Source: Sporomusa acidovorans (lineage in GTDB: Bacteria > Bacillota > Negativicutes > Sporomusales > Sporomusaceae). From it: a stretch of DNA of 64,000 nt. Location of the stretch: assembly GCF_002257695.2 (NCBI RefSeq), contig NZ_CP155571.1. One strand, given 5' to 3'. Under the pieces are notes generated by a model. The model made no database searches. It was not told the DNA's origin and saw only the letters and a program-made list of their open reading frames with translations. Within the stretch, counting starts at the first letter, position 1; every line of letters starts with the position of its first letter. Shown in pieces: positions 17,025-25,462 of the stretch. Both the position numbers and the translations under genes were made by a program.

Positions 17025-17776
17025 TTAGAATGCCTCCACAAATTCTTAAATTTCGTTTCCAGCAGCCGTGCCCCGACAAATAGCCGGGGATAAGCAATCT
17101 TACAGGTAAATTCCCACAAAGGAACCCGGGATGAAATCCCGACCCGCGGCAAGGCAAACAGCTCAGGATGCCGCGGCGAAGTCCCGGCAAATATGGCGAG
17201 GGCCGCTTTGTAGCCCGTCTGACGGGCGTAAAACTTAACTCTATCGTCAAAATCGCCATAAGGATAACATAAAAATTCAATCGCTGTGCCGAGATTTCCC
17301 TCCAGGATGCTTTTCGCTTCTGTTAGTTCGGACTCAATCTCCTTGTCTGACAGTGAACTTAACCGGACATGGTGAACAGTATGCGCGCCCACCGCCATGC
17401 CGGCCGCCTGCCAGGCCTTGATTTGCTCCCAGGACATTAGGCGGTCGTTACCGGGTTTCCTTTTCCAGCCGCAGGGCTGTCCCACCCAGCAAGCCACCGG
17501 AAAAACGGTTGCCTTCATACCGTATTTTATCAGCAGCGGCAAAGCATATGTATAATTATCCTCGTAACCGTCGTCAAAAGTAAGAATCACAGGCTTAGGC
17601 GGCAGCGGCGCACCGGACTCGTTATAGGCCTGCAATTCCGACAAGTGAATCGTATGGTATCCGGCCGTGCGAAGGTAATGCAATTGCCGGGAAAAGTTTT
17701 TCGTTAATACTGTATTGCGATCATGCGGGACATCGTTGACCGAATGATACATTAAAATAGGAATTTCCTTGCCCAT
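17021..17776 (-). CDS. Polysaccharide deacetylase family protein (NodB domain)
   Basis: A CE4-type deacetylase of 251 residues that removes N- or O-acetyl groups from a carbohydrate. The first motif is TFDDGYEDNY with the catalytic and metal Asp, the second VGAHTVHHVRLS with the metal-binding His pair. CYPYGDFDD is the third. A frame opening at 17833 overlaps the upstream gene; the ATG at 17776, with GGAAAGGA upstream, is preferred. No signal peptide is visible, so it may act in the cytoplasm on a lipid-linked or nucleotide-linked sugar, as other glycan-locus deacetylases do. It sits between the TagB/TagF-like and LicC-like genes. Confidence 0.88.
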   Translation of the reverse strand: MGKEIPILMYHSVNDVPHDRNTVLTKNFSRQLHYLRTAGYHTIHLSELQAYNESGAPLPPKPVILTFDDGYEDNYTYALPLLIKYGMKATVFPVACWVGQPCGWKRKPGNDRLMSWEQIKAWQAAGMAVGAHTVHHVRLSSLSDKEIESELTEAKSILEGNLGTAIEFLCYPYGDFDDRVKFYARQTGYKAALAIFAGTSPRHPELFALPRVGISSRVPLWEFTCKIAYPRLFVGARLLETKFKNLWRHSK

Positions 17777-17796
17777 GGGCTGGTCCTTTCCACCTG

Positions 17797-19029
17797 TCAG
17801 GCGATTTGATTGTGCGCTTTGATGACGTCCCAAATGCGCCTGGAAGCCTCTCCGTCCTGGTACTTAAAAGCGATATTCAGAATCTCCCGGCGTTTTTCCT
17901 GGTATTTATCCTCTTTGTTAATCAACATGGCGGTAATTTCCTGTTCCAGTTCCTCCTGGGTCGAACATTTCGGTCCGGGCGTAATCCAGTTATAGTCAAC
18001 CTGAATATCCCGGTCTTTTTCCGTGTATTTTTTATAATCATAGGGAAAAAATAAAACCGGGCGTTTCAACAGTAAGTAATCCAGATAAATGGACGAATAA
18101 TCGGTAACCATGAGATCGATCAGATTCATCACCGGATAAATGTCTTTACTCTTGTTGTATTCAAGGCAATGGGACAAGCCCTTGATCAGCGAATGAGCCG
18201 GTGTCGTCGGATGGAATTTAAAAACAAACAAGAGATTATGTTTTTCACCAAAAGCATTCAGGCGGTTTAACTCAATGGCCTTGTCGGAAATCGGATCACC
18301 GCCCGTATCCCGGAAAGTAGGCGCAAACAGCACCACCTGCCCGCCCAGCTCTTTAAAGTGCCGGATAATCTGGTTGTTGGCGGTATCTGTTCCTAATAAA
18401 TCGTTATCTACCGGCACTGGATGAAACAGCATGTCATTACGGGGGTAACCGTAATCCACATAGTGTTTGGTTTTGATGGTTGACGCAAAAATTTCATTGG
18501 TATAATAATCAGACGTAGACATAAAAATATCATATTTAGGGTAAAATGCAATTTTTTGGCCGATTTCTTTTAGCAGGCTTGGCGGTAGTTTTTTTAAGCC
18601 TTTAATGGAAGATGGGCCAATTTGTTTTAAAGGAATGCCATGCCAGAGCTGAATCTTATTACTGCGATAAAAAATATAATAATTAAGCGCGGAAATATGA
18701 TTATCGATGATATAGCTGCCTGCCCGCAACATTTTCCAGAGGGCTGCAAGACTCGGGTATTTTATCACCGGCAGATCGTGTTCGGCAAACTGCCGGATCA
18801 CATTTTTATTTCGCGTCAGGTAATAGACTTCTGTCTCCTGCTCTTTATCCTGTTGGCAGGCATAGAAAAATAAGTACTTAACATTATTGGAGGATCCCTT
18901 AAACAGGACCAGATTTTTCTTTTTGGGTATCAGGCAAGTCAAAGGAATAATCAGTCCCCAGCCAATAATCAGATAGGCTGCTCGCTCAAGCAGTTTGAGC
19001 AGCACGATCTTAAGTGTTTTAAAAAACAT
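17797..19029 (-). CDS. CDP-glycerol glycerophosphotransferase family protein (TagB/TagF-like)
   Basis: The 410-residue protein has an N-terminal hydrophobic/amphipathic segment for membrane association. The family motifs include LWHGIPLKQIGPSS (catalytic His), VLFAPTFRDTGG, FKFHPTTP (second catalytic His) and VTDYSSIYLDYLLLKRPVLFFPYD. In Gram-positive bacteria these enzymes build teichoic acid with glycerol- or ribitol-phosphate; in diderms related proteins add glycerol phosphate or sugar-phosphate units to LPS or capsule. The start at 19029 follows AAGGAG. No glycerol-3-phosphate cytidylyltransferase is in the window; the LicC-like protein might supply a CDP-donor. Confidence 0.88.
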   Translation of the reverse strand: MFFKTLKIVLLKLLERAAYLIIGWGLIIPLTCLIPKKKNLVLFKGSSNNVKYLFFYACQQDKEQETEVYYLTRNKNVIRQFAEHDLPVIKYPSLAALWKMLRAGSYIIDNHISALNYYIFYRSNKIQLWHGIPLKQIGPSSIKGLKKLPPSLLKEIGQKIAFYPKYDIFMSTSDYYTNEIFASTIKTKHYVDYGYPRNDMLFHPVPVDNDLLGTDTANNQIIRHFKELGGQVVLFAPTFRDTGGDPISDKAIELNRLNAFGEKHNLLFVFKFHPTTPAHSLIKGLSHCLEYNKSKDIYPVMNLIDLMVTDYSSIYLDYLLLKRPVLFFPYDYKKYTEKDRDIQVDYNWITPGPKCSTQEELEQEITAMLINKEDKYQEKRREILNIAFKYQDGEASRRIWDVIKAHNQIA

Positions 19030-19041
19030 TTGCCATGCTCC

Positions 19042-20037
19042 TTATTTCTCATACTTTTCCTGCGGTCCGGCCGCAAGAATCCTGTCAATTGCCTGAACAA
19101 CCCGTTCAGGCAGAATTTCTTGCATACAGGCTCTGAAGACTGACTGGTCACAGGTAAGCTTTTCACAAGGTACACAGGCCCGCTGGCTTTGGAGCACCTG
19201 AGCGCTCCGGGGAGCCCACCTTTTAGGCGCTGTGGGACCGTATAAAGCAATAATCGGCACCCCGGTGGTGGCCACCACATGCATAGGACCTGTACAAACA
19301 GAAATGCAGACAAGAGCTTTGCAGGCCAGCAGCGGCAGTTCCCGCAGGGTAAAGGTTCCGGCACAATTCACTTTCTCGCCGGCAATTCCTTCAATATACT
19401 CCCAGTCATGCTTAGCGCCTAAATATACCGGTATATAGCCTTTTTGGTTAAGAAAGCCGGTGACTTCGGAAAAATAGGCTTGTTCCCAGTTTTTATTTTC
19501 AGACAGACCTTTGGGAATCACCAATATCAGCCTACCCGCCATTGCCTGGTGAACCGCAAACCAGTCTGCCACCTTTTTCCTGCTCGCCTCATCTGCATCG
19601 CCCACCCGCGCCGGCAAATCGGGAACAGGCTTGCTGGCGTCCAAATAGGCAAGAAAGGCGGTATAGTCGACAATGGCTGATTCGGCGCGCCGCTTTCCCG
19701 TAAACAGGCGGCGCGGGCCGATGGATATTTCAAATCCCGGATGAATAGGTTTGCAACCGGCTTTGATTGCCAGCATCGTTGAGGAAAAACGTCCGTCAAC
19801 AATTAGCGCCTCTTCATATCCTTTTTCCCTGATCCGGTCAATCATCTCCCGCTTGGAAGGAAGCCGATAAGGAAAAACATCATCAATATAAGGATGATTT
19901 GTCACAACATCCGGTGCTTTAGGAGCCACCACCATGCCGACCCTGGCTGTGTACAGTTCCTTAATTCCTTGAGCCAGCGGGGTAGTCAGCACGACATCGC
20001 CAATGCCCAGACGGTTAATAATTAATATCTTTCGCAA
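19042..20037 (-). CDS. GT9 heptosyltransferase-family protein
   Basis: This second GT9 enzyme has 331 residues. It begins KILIINRLGIGDVVLTTPL and has the donor-site segment SVCTGPMHVVATTGVPIIALYGPT, matching ADP-heptose:LPS heptosyltransferases. A short Cys-containing stretch (CVPCEKLTCDQSVFRAC) mirrors that in the other GT9 gene. The start is taken as TTG at 20037 because AAAGGTGG lies 5 bases upstream; a TTG at 20079 has no binding site and overlaps the previous gene. It is probably a core heptosyltransferase, but the linkage is unknown. Confidence 0.85.
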   Translation of the reverse strand: MRKILIINRLGIGDVVLTTPLAQGIKELYTARVGMVVAPKAPDVVTNHPYIDDVFPYRLPSKREMIDRIREKGYEEALIVDGRFSSTMLAIKAGCKPIHPGFEISIGPRRLFTGKRRAESAIVDYTAFLAYLDASKPVPDLPARVGDADEASRKKVADWFAVHQAMAGRLILVIPKGLSENKNWEQAYFSEVTGFLNQKGYIPVYLGAKHDWEYIEGIAGEKVNCAGTFTLRELPLLACKALVCISVCTGPMHVVATTGVPIIALYGPTAPKRWAPRSAQVLQSQRACVPCEKLTCDQSVFRACMQEILPERVVQAIDRILAAGPQEKYEK

Positions 20038-20065
20038 GGTTACCACCTTTACATCTATGTAAGTC

Positions 20066-21178
20066 TTAATGCTTGTCAATAAGACTACTAAAGATCATTT
20101 TATACTTAGCAGCCATTTTGTCAATGCCTAGTTTTTGCCGGACCTCGTCCGCTATCCAGGCACATTCTTCTTCGTCGAGCGAAAACGCGGTGCGAATTTC
20201 GGCAGCCAATGCCTTAGGCGTTACTGTTTGGACGGCTTTATCAAAATTAGCTTCCATCGCTTCCCCAATATTACTAGCGGTTACCGCTCCCAAAAAGGTG
20301 TTGGCATTACGGATTGCCACAACCGGGCGTTCACAGGCCAGGGCCTCGATCGCTACCCGTCCTTCGCCAACAATCACATCAGCAGAATTATACCACCCTG
20401 TAATGGTGTCTGTAAACTTTTCTAGTTGAATGACATCACCATATTGAGCGTTAAAAGCAGCCGTTTTTTTCTCGATAGCATCCCGCAGCGGGCCTTCGCC
20501 GATAATAACAAGCCGGACATCGGGAATAAACCGGACCACCTCGCGCATGCAGTCAATCAGGCTGAGCGCTACCGCTCCCTTAATACTGCTTAAGCGGCTA
20601 GCATGAACTATTAAGTTTTGTTGTTTAGGTAGTCCCAGAGCGGCCCGGCTTGCCTCTTTATTTTGGGATACAAACTTAGAAAAATCCACCCCGTTATTAA
20701 TTAAGTGGATTTGTGATTTCAGAAAGCCGAATTTGGTTGTTAGTATTGCCTGCAAGTTGTTGCTGACCACAATCATCGTCGGAAACAGGCGGGAATACAG
20801 TCTGCAAAACAGAGCCCTGTGCCAGGCATCATGCATAGTAACAGTAAACGGGACTGCGGTAAACTTATGCAGCAGCCATGACCAGATTCCGGCGGTACGT
20901 TGCTGGGCACTAATGACGTCAATCTGGTGTTCTTTTATGATGGATATGATTTTAATAAAATCGCTTATCCAACTAAATGCGTTAAGCCCGCGAAATTGCA
21001 GCCTATAAATTCGCAGTTCCGGGTAATTCTGCTGTAGGTTCGCAAGTTTTTGCTCATCGCTGCCTTTATTGACGATCAGGAATATCCTATCCTGAGGCAA
21101 CCCTTTGATCAAGGCTTCCACGTGCGTTTCCGCCCCGCCAACTCGCCAGGGCTGTGAAAAAAAGAGTAAAATATTCAA
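20066..21178 (-). CDS. GT4 family glycosyltransferase
   Basis: A 370-residue GT-B glycosyltransferase. The N-terminal loop is FSQPWRVGGAETHVEAL, and the donor region has HASRLSSIKGAVALSL and VIIGEGPLRDAIEKK. The EX7E-like motif is GEGRVAIEALACERPVVA, with the first Glu shifted into VGEGR as in some GT4 branches. The start is TTG at 21178 behind AGAGGG. It lies between heptose activation and heptosyltransferase genes, which fits LPS core assembly. The sugar is unknown. Confidence 0.85.
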   Translation of the reverse strand: MNILLFFSQPWRVGGAETHVEALIKGLPQDRIFLIVNKGSDEQKLANLQQNYPELRIYRLQFRGLNAFSWISDFIKIISIIKEHQIDVISAQQRTAGIWSWLLHKFTAVPFTVTMHDAWHRALFCRLYSRLFPTMIVVSNNLQAILTTKFGFLKSQIHLINNGVDFSKFVSQNKEASRAALGLPKQQNLIVHASRLSSIKGAVALSLIDCMREVVRFIPDVRLVIIGEGPLRDAIEKKTAAFNAQYGDVIQLEKFTDTITGWYNSADVIVGEGRVAIEALACERPVVAIRNANTFLGAVTASNIGEAMEANFDKAVQTVTPKALAAEIRTAFSLDEEECAWIADEVRQKLGIDKMAAKYKMIFSSLIDKH

Positions 21179-21240
21179 ATTATCCCTCTATTTCATTCTT
21201 GTTCTTTCATTCAGACAATGCATCTGGCAATCGCCGGTTT

Positions 21241-21714
21241 TTACGACGTCTGGTCGCTGATTTTTTTGATGATCCGGCTAGATGATCGTCCCACAACTTC
21301 CGGCAGAAGAACAATGCGTCCGCCGTTCGCTTCCACGACTCTGCTTTCCGGTAAATCCTTGACGCAGTAGTCGCCCCCCTTGGCATAGATATCCGGTTTT
21401 ATTTCATTGATAATGTTTTCCGCTGTTTTTTCATGAAAAATAACCACATAGTCAACTGCCCGCAGTCCCGCCAATACTTCTGCCCGGTCGTCCTGACTGT
21501 TAACCGGACGGGTCGGGCCTTTTAAGCTGCGCACCGACTTATCACTGTTCAAACCGACAATGAGACAGTCTCCTAATTGCCGGGCGCCGGTTAGGTAACG
21601 CACATGCCCGGCATGGAGAATATCAAAACAGCCATTGGTAAATACGATGGTTTTACCGGCGGCTTTTTCAGTGGCAGCAAGTGTGCTGATGTCAGCGCGG
21701 CTAACAATGCTCAT
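21241..21714 (-). CDS. hldC: D-glycero-beta-D-manno-heptose-1-phosphate adenylyltransferase
   Basis: This enzyme (RfaE domain 2) joins AMP from ATP to heptose-1-phosphate, giving ADP-heptose for LPS core. In 157 residues it has the cytidylyltransferase-fold signature FTNGCFDILHAGHVRYL, GLNSDKSVRSLKG and the C-terminal GRSSSRIIKKI. In E. coli it is fused to the kinase as HldE. Here the kinase is a separate upstream gene that overlaps it by 14 bases, so the two are co-translated. The epimerase HldD and isomerase GmhA are not in this window. Confidence 0.95.
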   Translation of the reverse strand: MSIVSRADISTLAATEKAAGKTIVFTNGCFDILHAGHVRYLTGARQLGDCLIVGLNSDKSVRSLKGPTRPVNSQDDRAEVLAGLRAVDYVVIFHEKTAENIINEIKPDIYAKGGDYCVKDLPESRVVEANGGRIVLLPEVVGRSSSRIIKKISDQTS

Positions 21715-22708
21715 ACGTGATATCTCCTAACGCCTGCTTTAACTCAGCCGGAGTAGCTGTTGCCGTCCCGGGCTTGCGCACGACAACACCGGCGGCAAAG
21801 TTAGCCAAACAAGCGGCCTCATAGACTGTAGCACCAGCAGCCAATGCCAGCATCATGGTAATGGCAACCGTATCCCCCGCGCCGGTCACGTCATATACTT
21901 CACTTTTATTGCTCACAGGGATATGAGAAATGGCGCCGGCCCGCTCAAACAAGGTCATACCTTCCGGGCCTTGGGTAATTAACACACCCTCCGCCTGTAA
22001 CTGTTCACACAGCTGCCGCCCAGCCTGGTTTAACGAATTTTGGTCACGAATCCTGATTTTCAAGGCAGCAGCAGCTTCTGACTCGTTTTGTTTAACAAAC
22101 TTGATTCCCTTGTAGTCCATAATATTGTAGCGCGAATCCACCATGGAGGGTATGCCAGCCTGATTGCAGGCGTCAATCACCACCTGCCTGACTGCCGGCG
22201 AAATGGTAGAACTGCCGTAGTCGCTCATGACTACGACATCCATCTGCCGGATATGCTCGGTTATATACTGCAAAAGCCTTTGTTCGACTGTTGCATTCAG
22301 TGCTTCTTTACATTCCCGGTCAATGCGCACCACTTGCTGGCGTACGGTGGCCTGTCCGCCGGCCATTACCCGGGTTTTCGTAATCGTTGGCCGGGAAGGA
22401 TCGGTAATAAAACCCTGGGTATTCACCTGTTTATCGCCCAGCAGCTGCGCAAGCTGCTGACCGGCCTGATCATTACCAACTACCCCAACGGCATACACCT
22501 GCCCCCCTAAAGTAGCGGCATTATGCACGGCATTAGCGGCGCCGCCGGGTACGACAGTTTCGCCGGCATGTTCAAGAATGAGAACAGGAGCTTCCCTGGA
22601 TATTCGGGAAATCGCTCCTTCCAAATAGACATCGGCTACCATGTCGCCAATCACCATGATTTTTTTTTGCTGCAAGTTATCGATAAGCCGGCTTAGATTC
22701 TGGGACAC
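21701..22708 (-). CDS. hldA: D-glycero-beta-D-manno-heptose-7-phosphate kinase
   Basis: The gene encodes a PfkB-family kinase (RfaE domain 1) that phosphorylates heptose-7-phosphate at C1. The 335 residues show the substrate region GDMVADVYLEGAISRISREAPV, the conserved VPGGAANAVHNAATLG and the anion-hole motif DVTGAGDTVAITMMLAL. The GTG at 22708 is chosen because AAAGGAG lies 8 bases upstream; a GTG at 22726 would contain that binding site. The gene overlaps hldC and follows the LptD-like gene by 27 bases, so LPS transport and core synthesis are linked in one transcript. Confidence 0.95.
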   Translation of the reverse strand: MSQNLSRLIDNLQQKKIMVIGDMVADVYLEGAISRISREAPVLILEHAGETVVPGGAANAVHNAATLGGQVYAVGVVGNDQAGQQLAQLLGDKQVNTQGFITDPSRPTITKTRVMAGGQATVRQQVVRIDRECKEALNATVEQRLLQYITEHIRQMDVVVMSDYGSSTISPAVRQVVIDACNQAGIPSMVDSRYNIMDYKGIKFVKQNESEAAAALKIRIRDQNSLNQAGRQLCEQLQAEGVLITQGPEGMTLFERAGAISHIPVSNKSEVYDVTGAGDTVAITMMLALAAGATVYEAACLANFAAGVVVRKPGTATATPAELKQALGDITYEHC

Positions 22709-22735
22709 AAATAAGGCTCCTTTCACGGGGTGGTA

Positions 22736-24199
22736 TTACCAGCGAGTGGTAGTTATATCAAATTTCCACTTATTTTCCTTGGATTTGTAAGTAAGCGTAC
22801 CTTGCCAACAGTGAAGATTCCGATACCAGATATAATTCAAATCCTCAACTTTCTTACTATCCAAGTCGTAATTTCGGACTACTCCAATTGAATTCATGTG
22901 GTCGATTTTATAAGTAATCCCTGCATCAAGTTCACGATTCATGTCATCACTGTCATAGGCAAACAGTGTTTTATTCGGTTGAGTATAATGATACCCCACA
23001 TAACTTGTGAAGCGGTCAGACCATTTTTTATCTACCGTGATGTCATATTTAAAAATATTTTGCACGGAATTGTCATAGCTTTCATGAATAATTTCATAGC
23101 CAGTACCTAAATGCAAGTTCATTGTACTATTTAGTTTAATCGGATCGCGGGTAAAGTAAACCTCATACTCCTGATGCCAGCTTGTTTTCGAACTGTCTAT
23201 CCATTTGCCATAGCTGGCGGTAAACGTGTAGCTTACCGGCAATTGTCCTAAACGCCGGGAATGATAAGAAAATCTGAATTCCGGTTCTTTTTTAATCCAG
23301 TTATCATCATTATCAAGAAAATGCCCGTCAACCACTTCCACAGAGAAGTTCTTTTCGCGCCGCACCAAGCCGTAGCTCGGTTTATAGCCGGCTTTGCTAT
23401 AGTAGTCAAGGTTCGCATAGGCAAAAAATTTATTCGTAAACGGGTATTCCAGATGCTGTTTTATATATAAGCCCTGGTCACCATCATAGCCGATGCGGGG
23501 GAAAGACGATTCACCTGCATTTTTACCCAAGCCCTGCTGATATTTGGGTAATGAAAAAATAACCGTATTACCTATCCAAAATTTGGCGTTATAGGCGATC
23601 ATTTTATCCTCAGGCCAGATTTCTATCTTGTCGGCACTGACATGATAATCGGGAATTTTGGCCGGACAATTTGTCGCTGTCCCGTGACTGATCAGATATT
23701 TGTCCGGGAGCACACTGATTGTTTCGCCGGATACATACTTACGCTCAATCTTGCCTTTAGCCTGTTCCATACTGCCGGTTTTCAGCTTGTAGTTGTAAAT
23801 TACATGATTGCCGGTAAGGTTGCTGGACTTGCTGGGCGAAGTACCGGTTTCCGAAAATGTAGCCGTATCATTAATCCAGATCTCATTCAACTTTGAATTT
23901 CCATCTAGATGTTCCGTTTCTAGCCGCTGCCCTTGATTCGTAATAACTACCTTGCCATTTGCCAAAATATCACCGGTCTCATCACTAAACGATAATTCAT
24001 TGGCTTCAATGACAATAGGTGGTTGCGGTGTTGTTGACTTCTGAGTTGCCGGCTGCTGGGTCGTTGTTTGCTGAGTCGTTGACTGTGGGGTCGTCGACTG
24101 CTCCTGAGTGGTTGTTTGTTCTTGGGCATGGCTGATATTATAAGCGCCAAAAACAATGGTTAATGCCAATACGCCAAGTATCATTTTATTATTAGGCAT
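22736..24199 (-). CDS. LptD/OstA-like outer membrane protein, short form
   Basis: A 487-residue exported protein. A signal peptide (residues 1-25, ending NISHA) is followed by a low-complexity Gln/Thr linker of about 38 residues. An OstA/LptA-type beta-jellyroll comes next (IVIEANELSFSDETGDILANGKVVITN), then a region of alternating strands that looks like a beta-barrel and ends in a terminal Trp (DITTTRW). It is probably the outer membrane end of the LPS bridge, receiving LPS from LptA. E. coli LptD is about 780 residues with two disulphide-linked cysteine pairs; here only one cysteine (NCPAKIPDYH) and few others are seen, so the barrel is shorter. The start at 24199 is chosen over 24232 because it begins the signal peptide. 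Confidence 0.75.
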   Translation of the reverse strand: MPNNKMILGVLALTIVFGAYNISHAQEQTTTQEQSTTPQSTTQQTTTQQPATQKSTTPQPPIVIEANELSFSDETGDILANGKVVITNQGQRLETEHLDGNSKLNEIWINDTATFSETGTSPSKSSNLTGNHVIYNYKLKTGSMEQAKGKIERKYVSGETISVLPDKYLISHGTATNCPAKIPDYHVSADKIEIWPEDKMIAYNAKFWIGNTVIFSLPKYQQGLGKNAGESSFPRIGYDGDQGLYIKQHLEYPFTNKFFAYANLDYYSKAGYKPSYGLVRREKNFSVEVVDGHFLDNDDNWIKKEPEFRFSYHSRRLGQLPVSYTFTASYGKWIDSSKTSWHQEYEVYFTRDPIKLNSTMNLHLGTGYEIIHESYDNSVQNIFKYDITVDKKWSDRFTSYVGYHYTQPNKTLFAYDSDDMNRELDAGITYKIDHMNSIGVVRNYDLDSKKVEDLNYIWYRNLHCWQGTLTYKSKENKWKFDITTTRW

Positions 24200-24302
24200 A
24201 ACGCTTGCTCTTCTCCTGTCATTTAATATCACAAGATAGGTATACTATCTAGAAATAATTCTATACCTATGGCGCTATTCCTTCATTTTATGGCTAGTAA
24301 TA

Positions 24303-24329
24303 TGTAGAAAAGCCGCATAAATGCGGCTT
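24303..24329 (-). terminator. Terminator after the exported repeat protein
   Basis: AAAGCCGCAT and ATGCGGCTTT form a 10-bp stem (24310-24329). On the minus strand it is followed by TTTCTAC; a T-run also flanks the other side. Confidence 0.75.
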
Positions 24330-24348
24330 TTTGCTTAAATCTTACCTA

Positions 24349-25278
24349 CTATTTAACTCGAATTCCATAAACTGTAACATCCTCTTTGGTCTGTATGTAA
24401 AGCTGACTGCCAATCGGTATGTTCGCCTCTTTACCGTTTACAAACGCGCCGCCAATGATGCCTACAGGTCCCAAAACAATCATACCGGCCACACTGGCTC
24501 CGGCTGCTGTGGCCAGAGATTTGGTTTCCTTTTTCGCCTTGTCGCCAAGCAATGTTTCCACTTTACTGCCGTCCATAGCGGTAACATGATCAAAACTGAT
24601 TTCCAGTTTCGCATCACGTCCGAAATTTTTAGCCGCTTCCACCTTGGTGACTTTACCATTGCCCACAGCCCCCTGCGGCAGCAGCAATACACCGTCAATC
24701 ACTACATCTTCGGCAATGCCTAACGCCACCGAATCGCCGACTTTACTGGTTTTGCTGTTAAGTGTAGACAAAGTCTTAATTTTAATTAACGTATCTTTGG
24801 GTATTGTCGTGGCAGCTACCTCAAATTGACCGCCTGTATAGGAAAGTTTAAGCAGCTTGGTAAGACGTGAATCCATGGAGCCGGTCTCTGGGCTGCCATT
24901 CATTGTGGTTTCCAGGCTCTCGATCCGTGCCTTAATCGGGCTGTCGCTGACCCGATGCGTTAAATTCCATTCTACCGCATTCAGTTTGGTACGCATAGAA
25001 GGCGACTGGTCGGATGTTTCCAGCACGTGGCTATACAGTTTGTCTACCCGCGGCAACAGCGCATCCTGGACTTTGGCCCCATAAATATCTTCTTCCACTT
25101 TATTGATTCTATCTGCTAAAGCCCCTGTTTGGGTCGAACCGTAGACTGACCGTTCAATAACAGCCAGCTTGCCAATAACCGTAGGCTGACCGTCCGCTTG
25201 CGCGAAAACAGGTACAGCAAGTGCAGAAATGATAAGCATCAGCGTGGTAATTATCGCTGTAATTTTTTTATTGATCAT
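24349..25278 (-). CDS. Exported protein with degenerate YG repeats (unknown function)
   Basis: I do not recognise this 309-residue protein. A signal peptide ends near AVPVFAQA. Residues 35-145 hold about four degenerate repeats of the form E-x2-[VI]-Y-G-x4-[GD]-[AS]-[LM]-x2-R (for example IERSVYGSTQTGALADRI and VEEDIYGAKVQDALLPRV). A beta-rich C-terminal half follows, with a hydrophobic glycine-rich segment at about 260-285 (GASVAGMIVLGPVGIIGGAFV). The last strands resemble a small barrel-like or lipid-facing domain. It lies between ompM and lptD-like genes, so an envelope role is likely. GGAGG precedes the ATG, and a terminator follows. Confidence 0.8.
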   Translation of the reverse strand: MINKKITAIITTLMLIISALAVPVFAQADGQPTVIGKLAVIERSVYGSTQTGALADRINKVEEDIYGAKVQDALLPRVDKLYSHVLETSDQSPSMRTKLNAVEWNLTHRVSDSPIKARIESLETTMNGSPETGSMDSRLTKLLKLSYTGGQFEVAATTIPKDTLIKIKTLSTLNSKTSKVGDSVALGIAEDVVIDGVLLLPQGAVGNGKVTKVEAAKNFGRDAKLEISFDHVTAMDGSKVETLLGDKAKKETKSLATAAGASVAGMIVLGPVGIIGGAFVNGKEANIPIGSQLYIQTKEDVTVYGIRVK

Positions 25279-25406
25279 GCAGATTGATTCCTCCTTGACG
25301 AATTATATAGGGATTAATTCGCCACAAAAAAGGTATATCCTGCTAGAAAAAATTTTCTGGATAGACATGACATTCCATAGTACATGGAAAATTTCATATT
25401 AATAGA
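25279..25406. promoter_or_regulatory. Gap between ompM (first copy) and the repeat-protein gene
   Basis: It contains GGAGG for the downstream gene and, on the minus strand, TAGCAGGATATA at 25345-25334, a variant of the CAGGAATAT motif found ahead of the ompM genes. A TATAAT at about 25305 lies very close to the binding site, so its use as a promoter is doubtful. Confidence 0.35.
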
Positions 25407-25453
25407 CAAAACAGGAAAAACCCGCTAACAGAGTTAGCAGGTTTCCTGTTTTG
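25407..25453 (-). terminator. Terminator after the first ompM gene
   Basis: Arms 25408-25429 and 25433-25452 make a long stem (AAACAGGAAACCTGCTAAC with its near-complement, 4-base loop). On the minus strand the TTTT of the 3' arm and a further TTGTC follow. Confidence 0.8.
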
Positions 25454-25462
25454 ATTGAAAAA

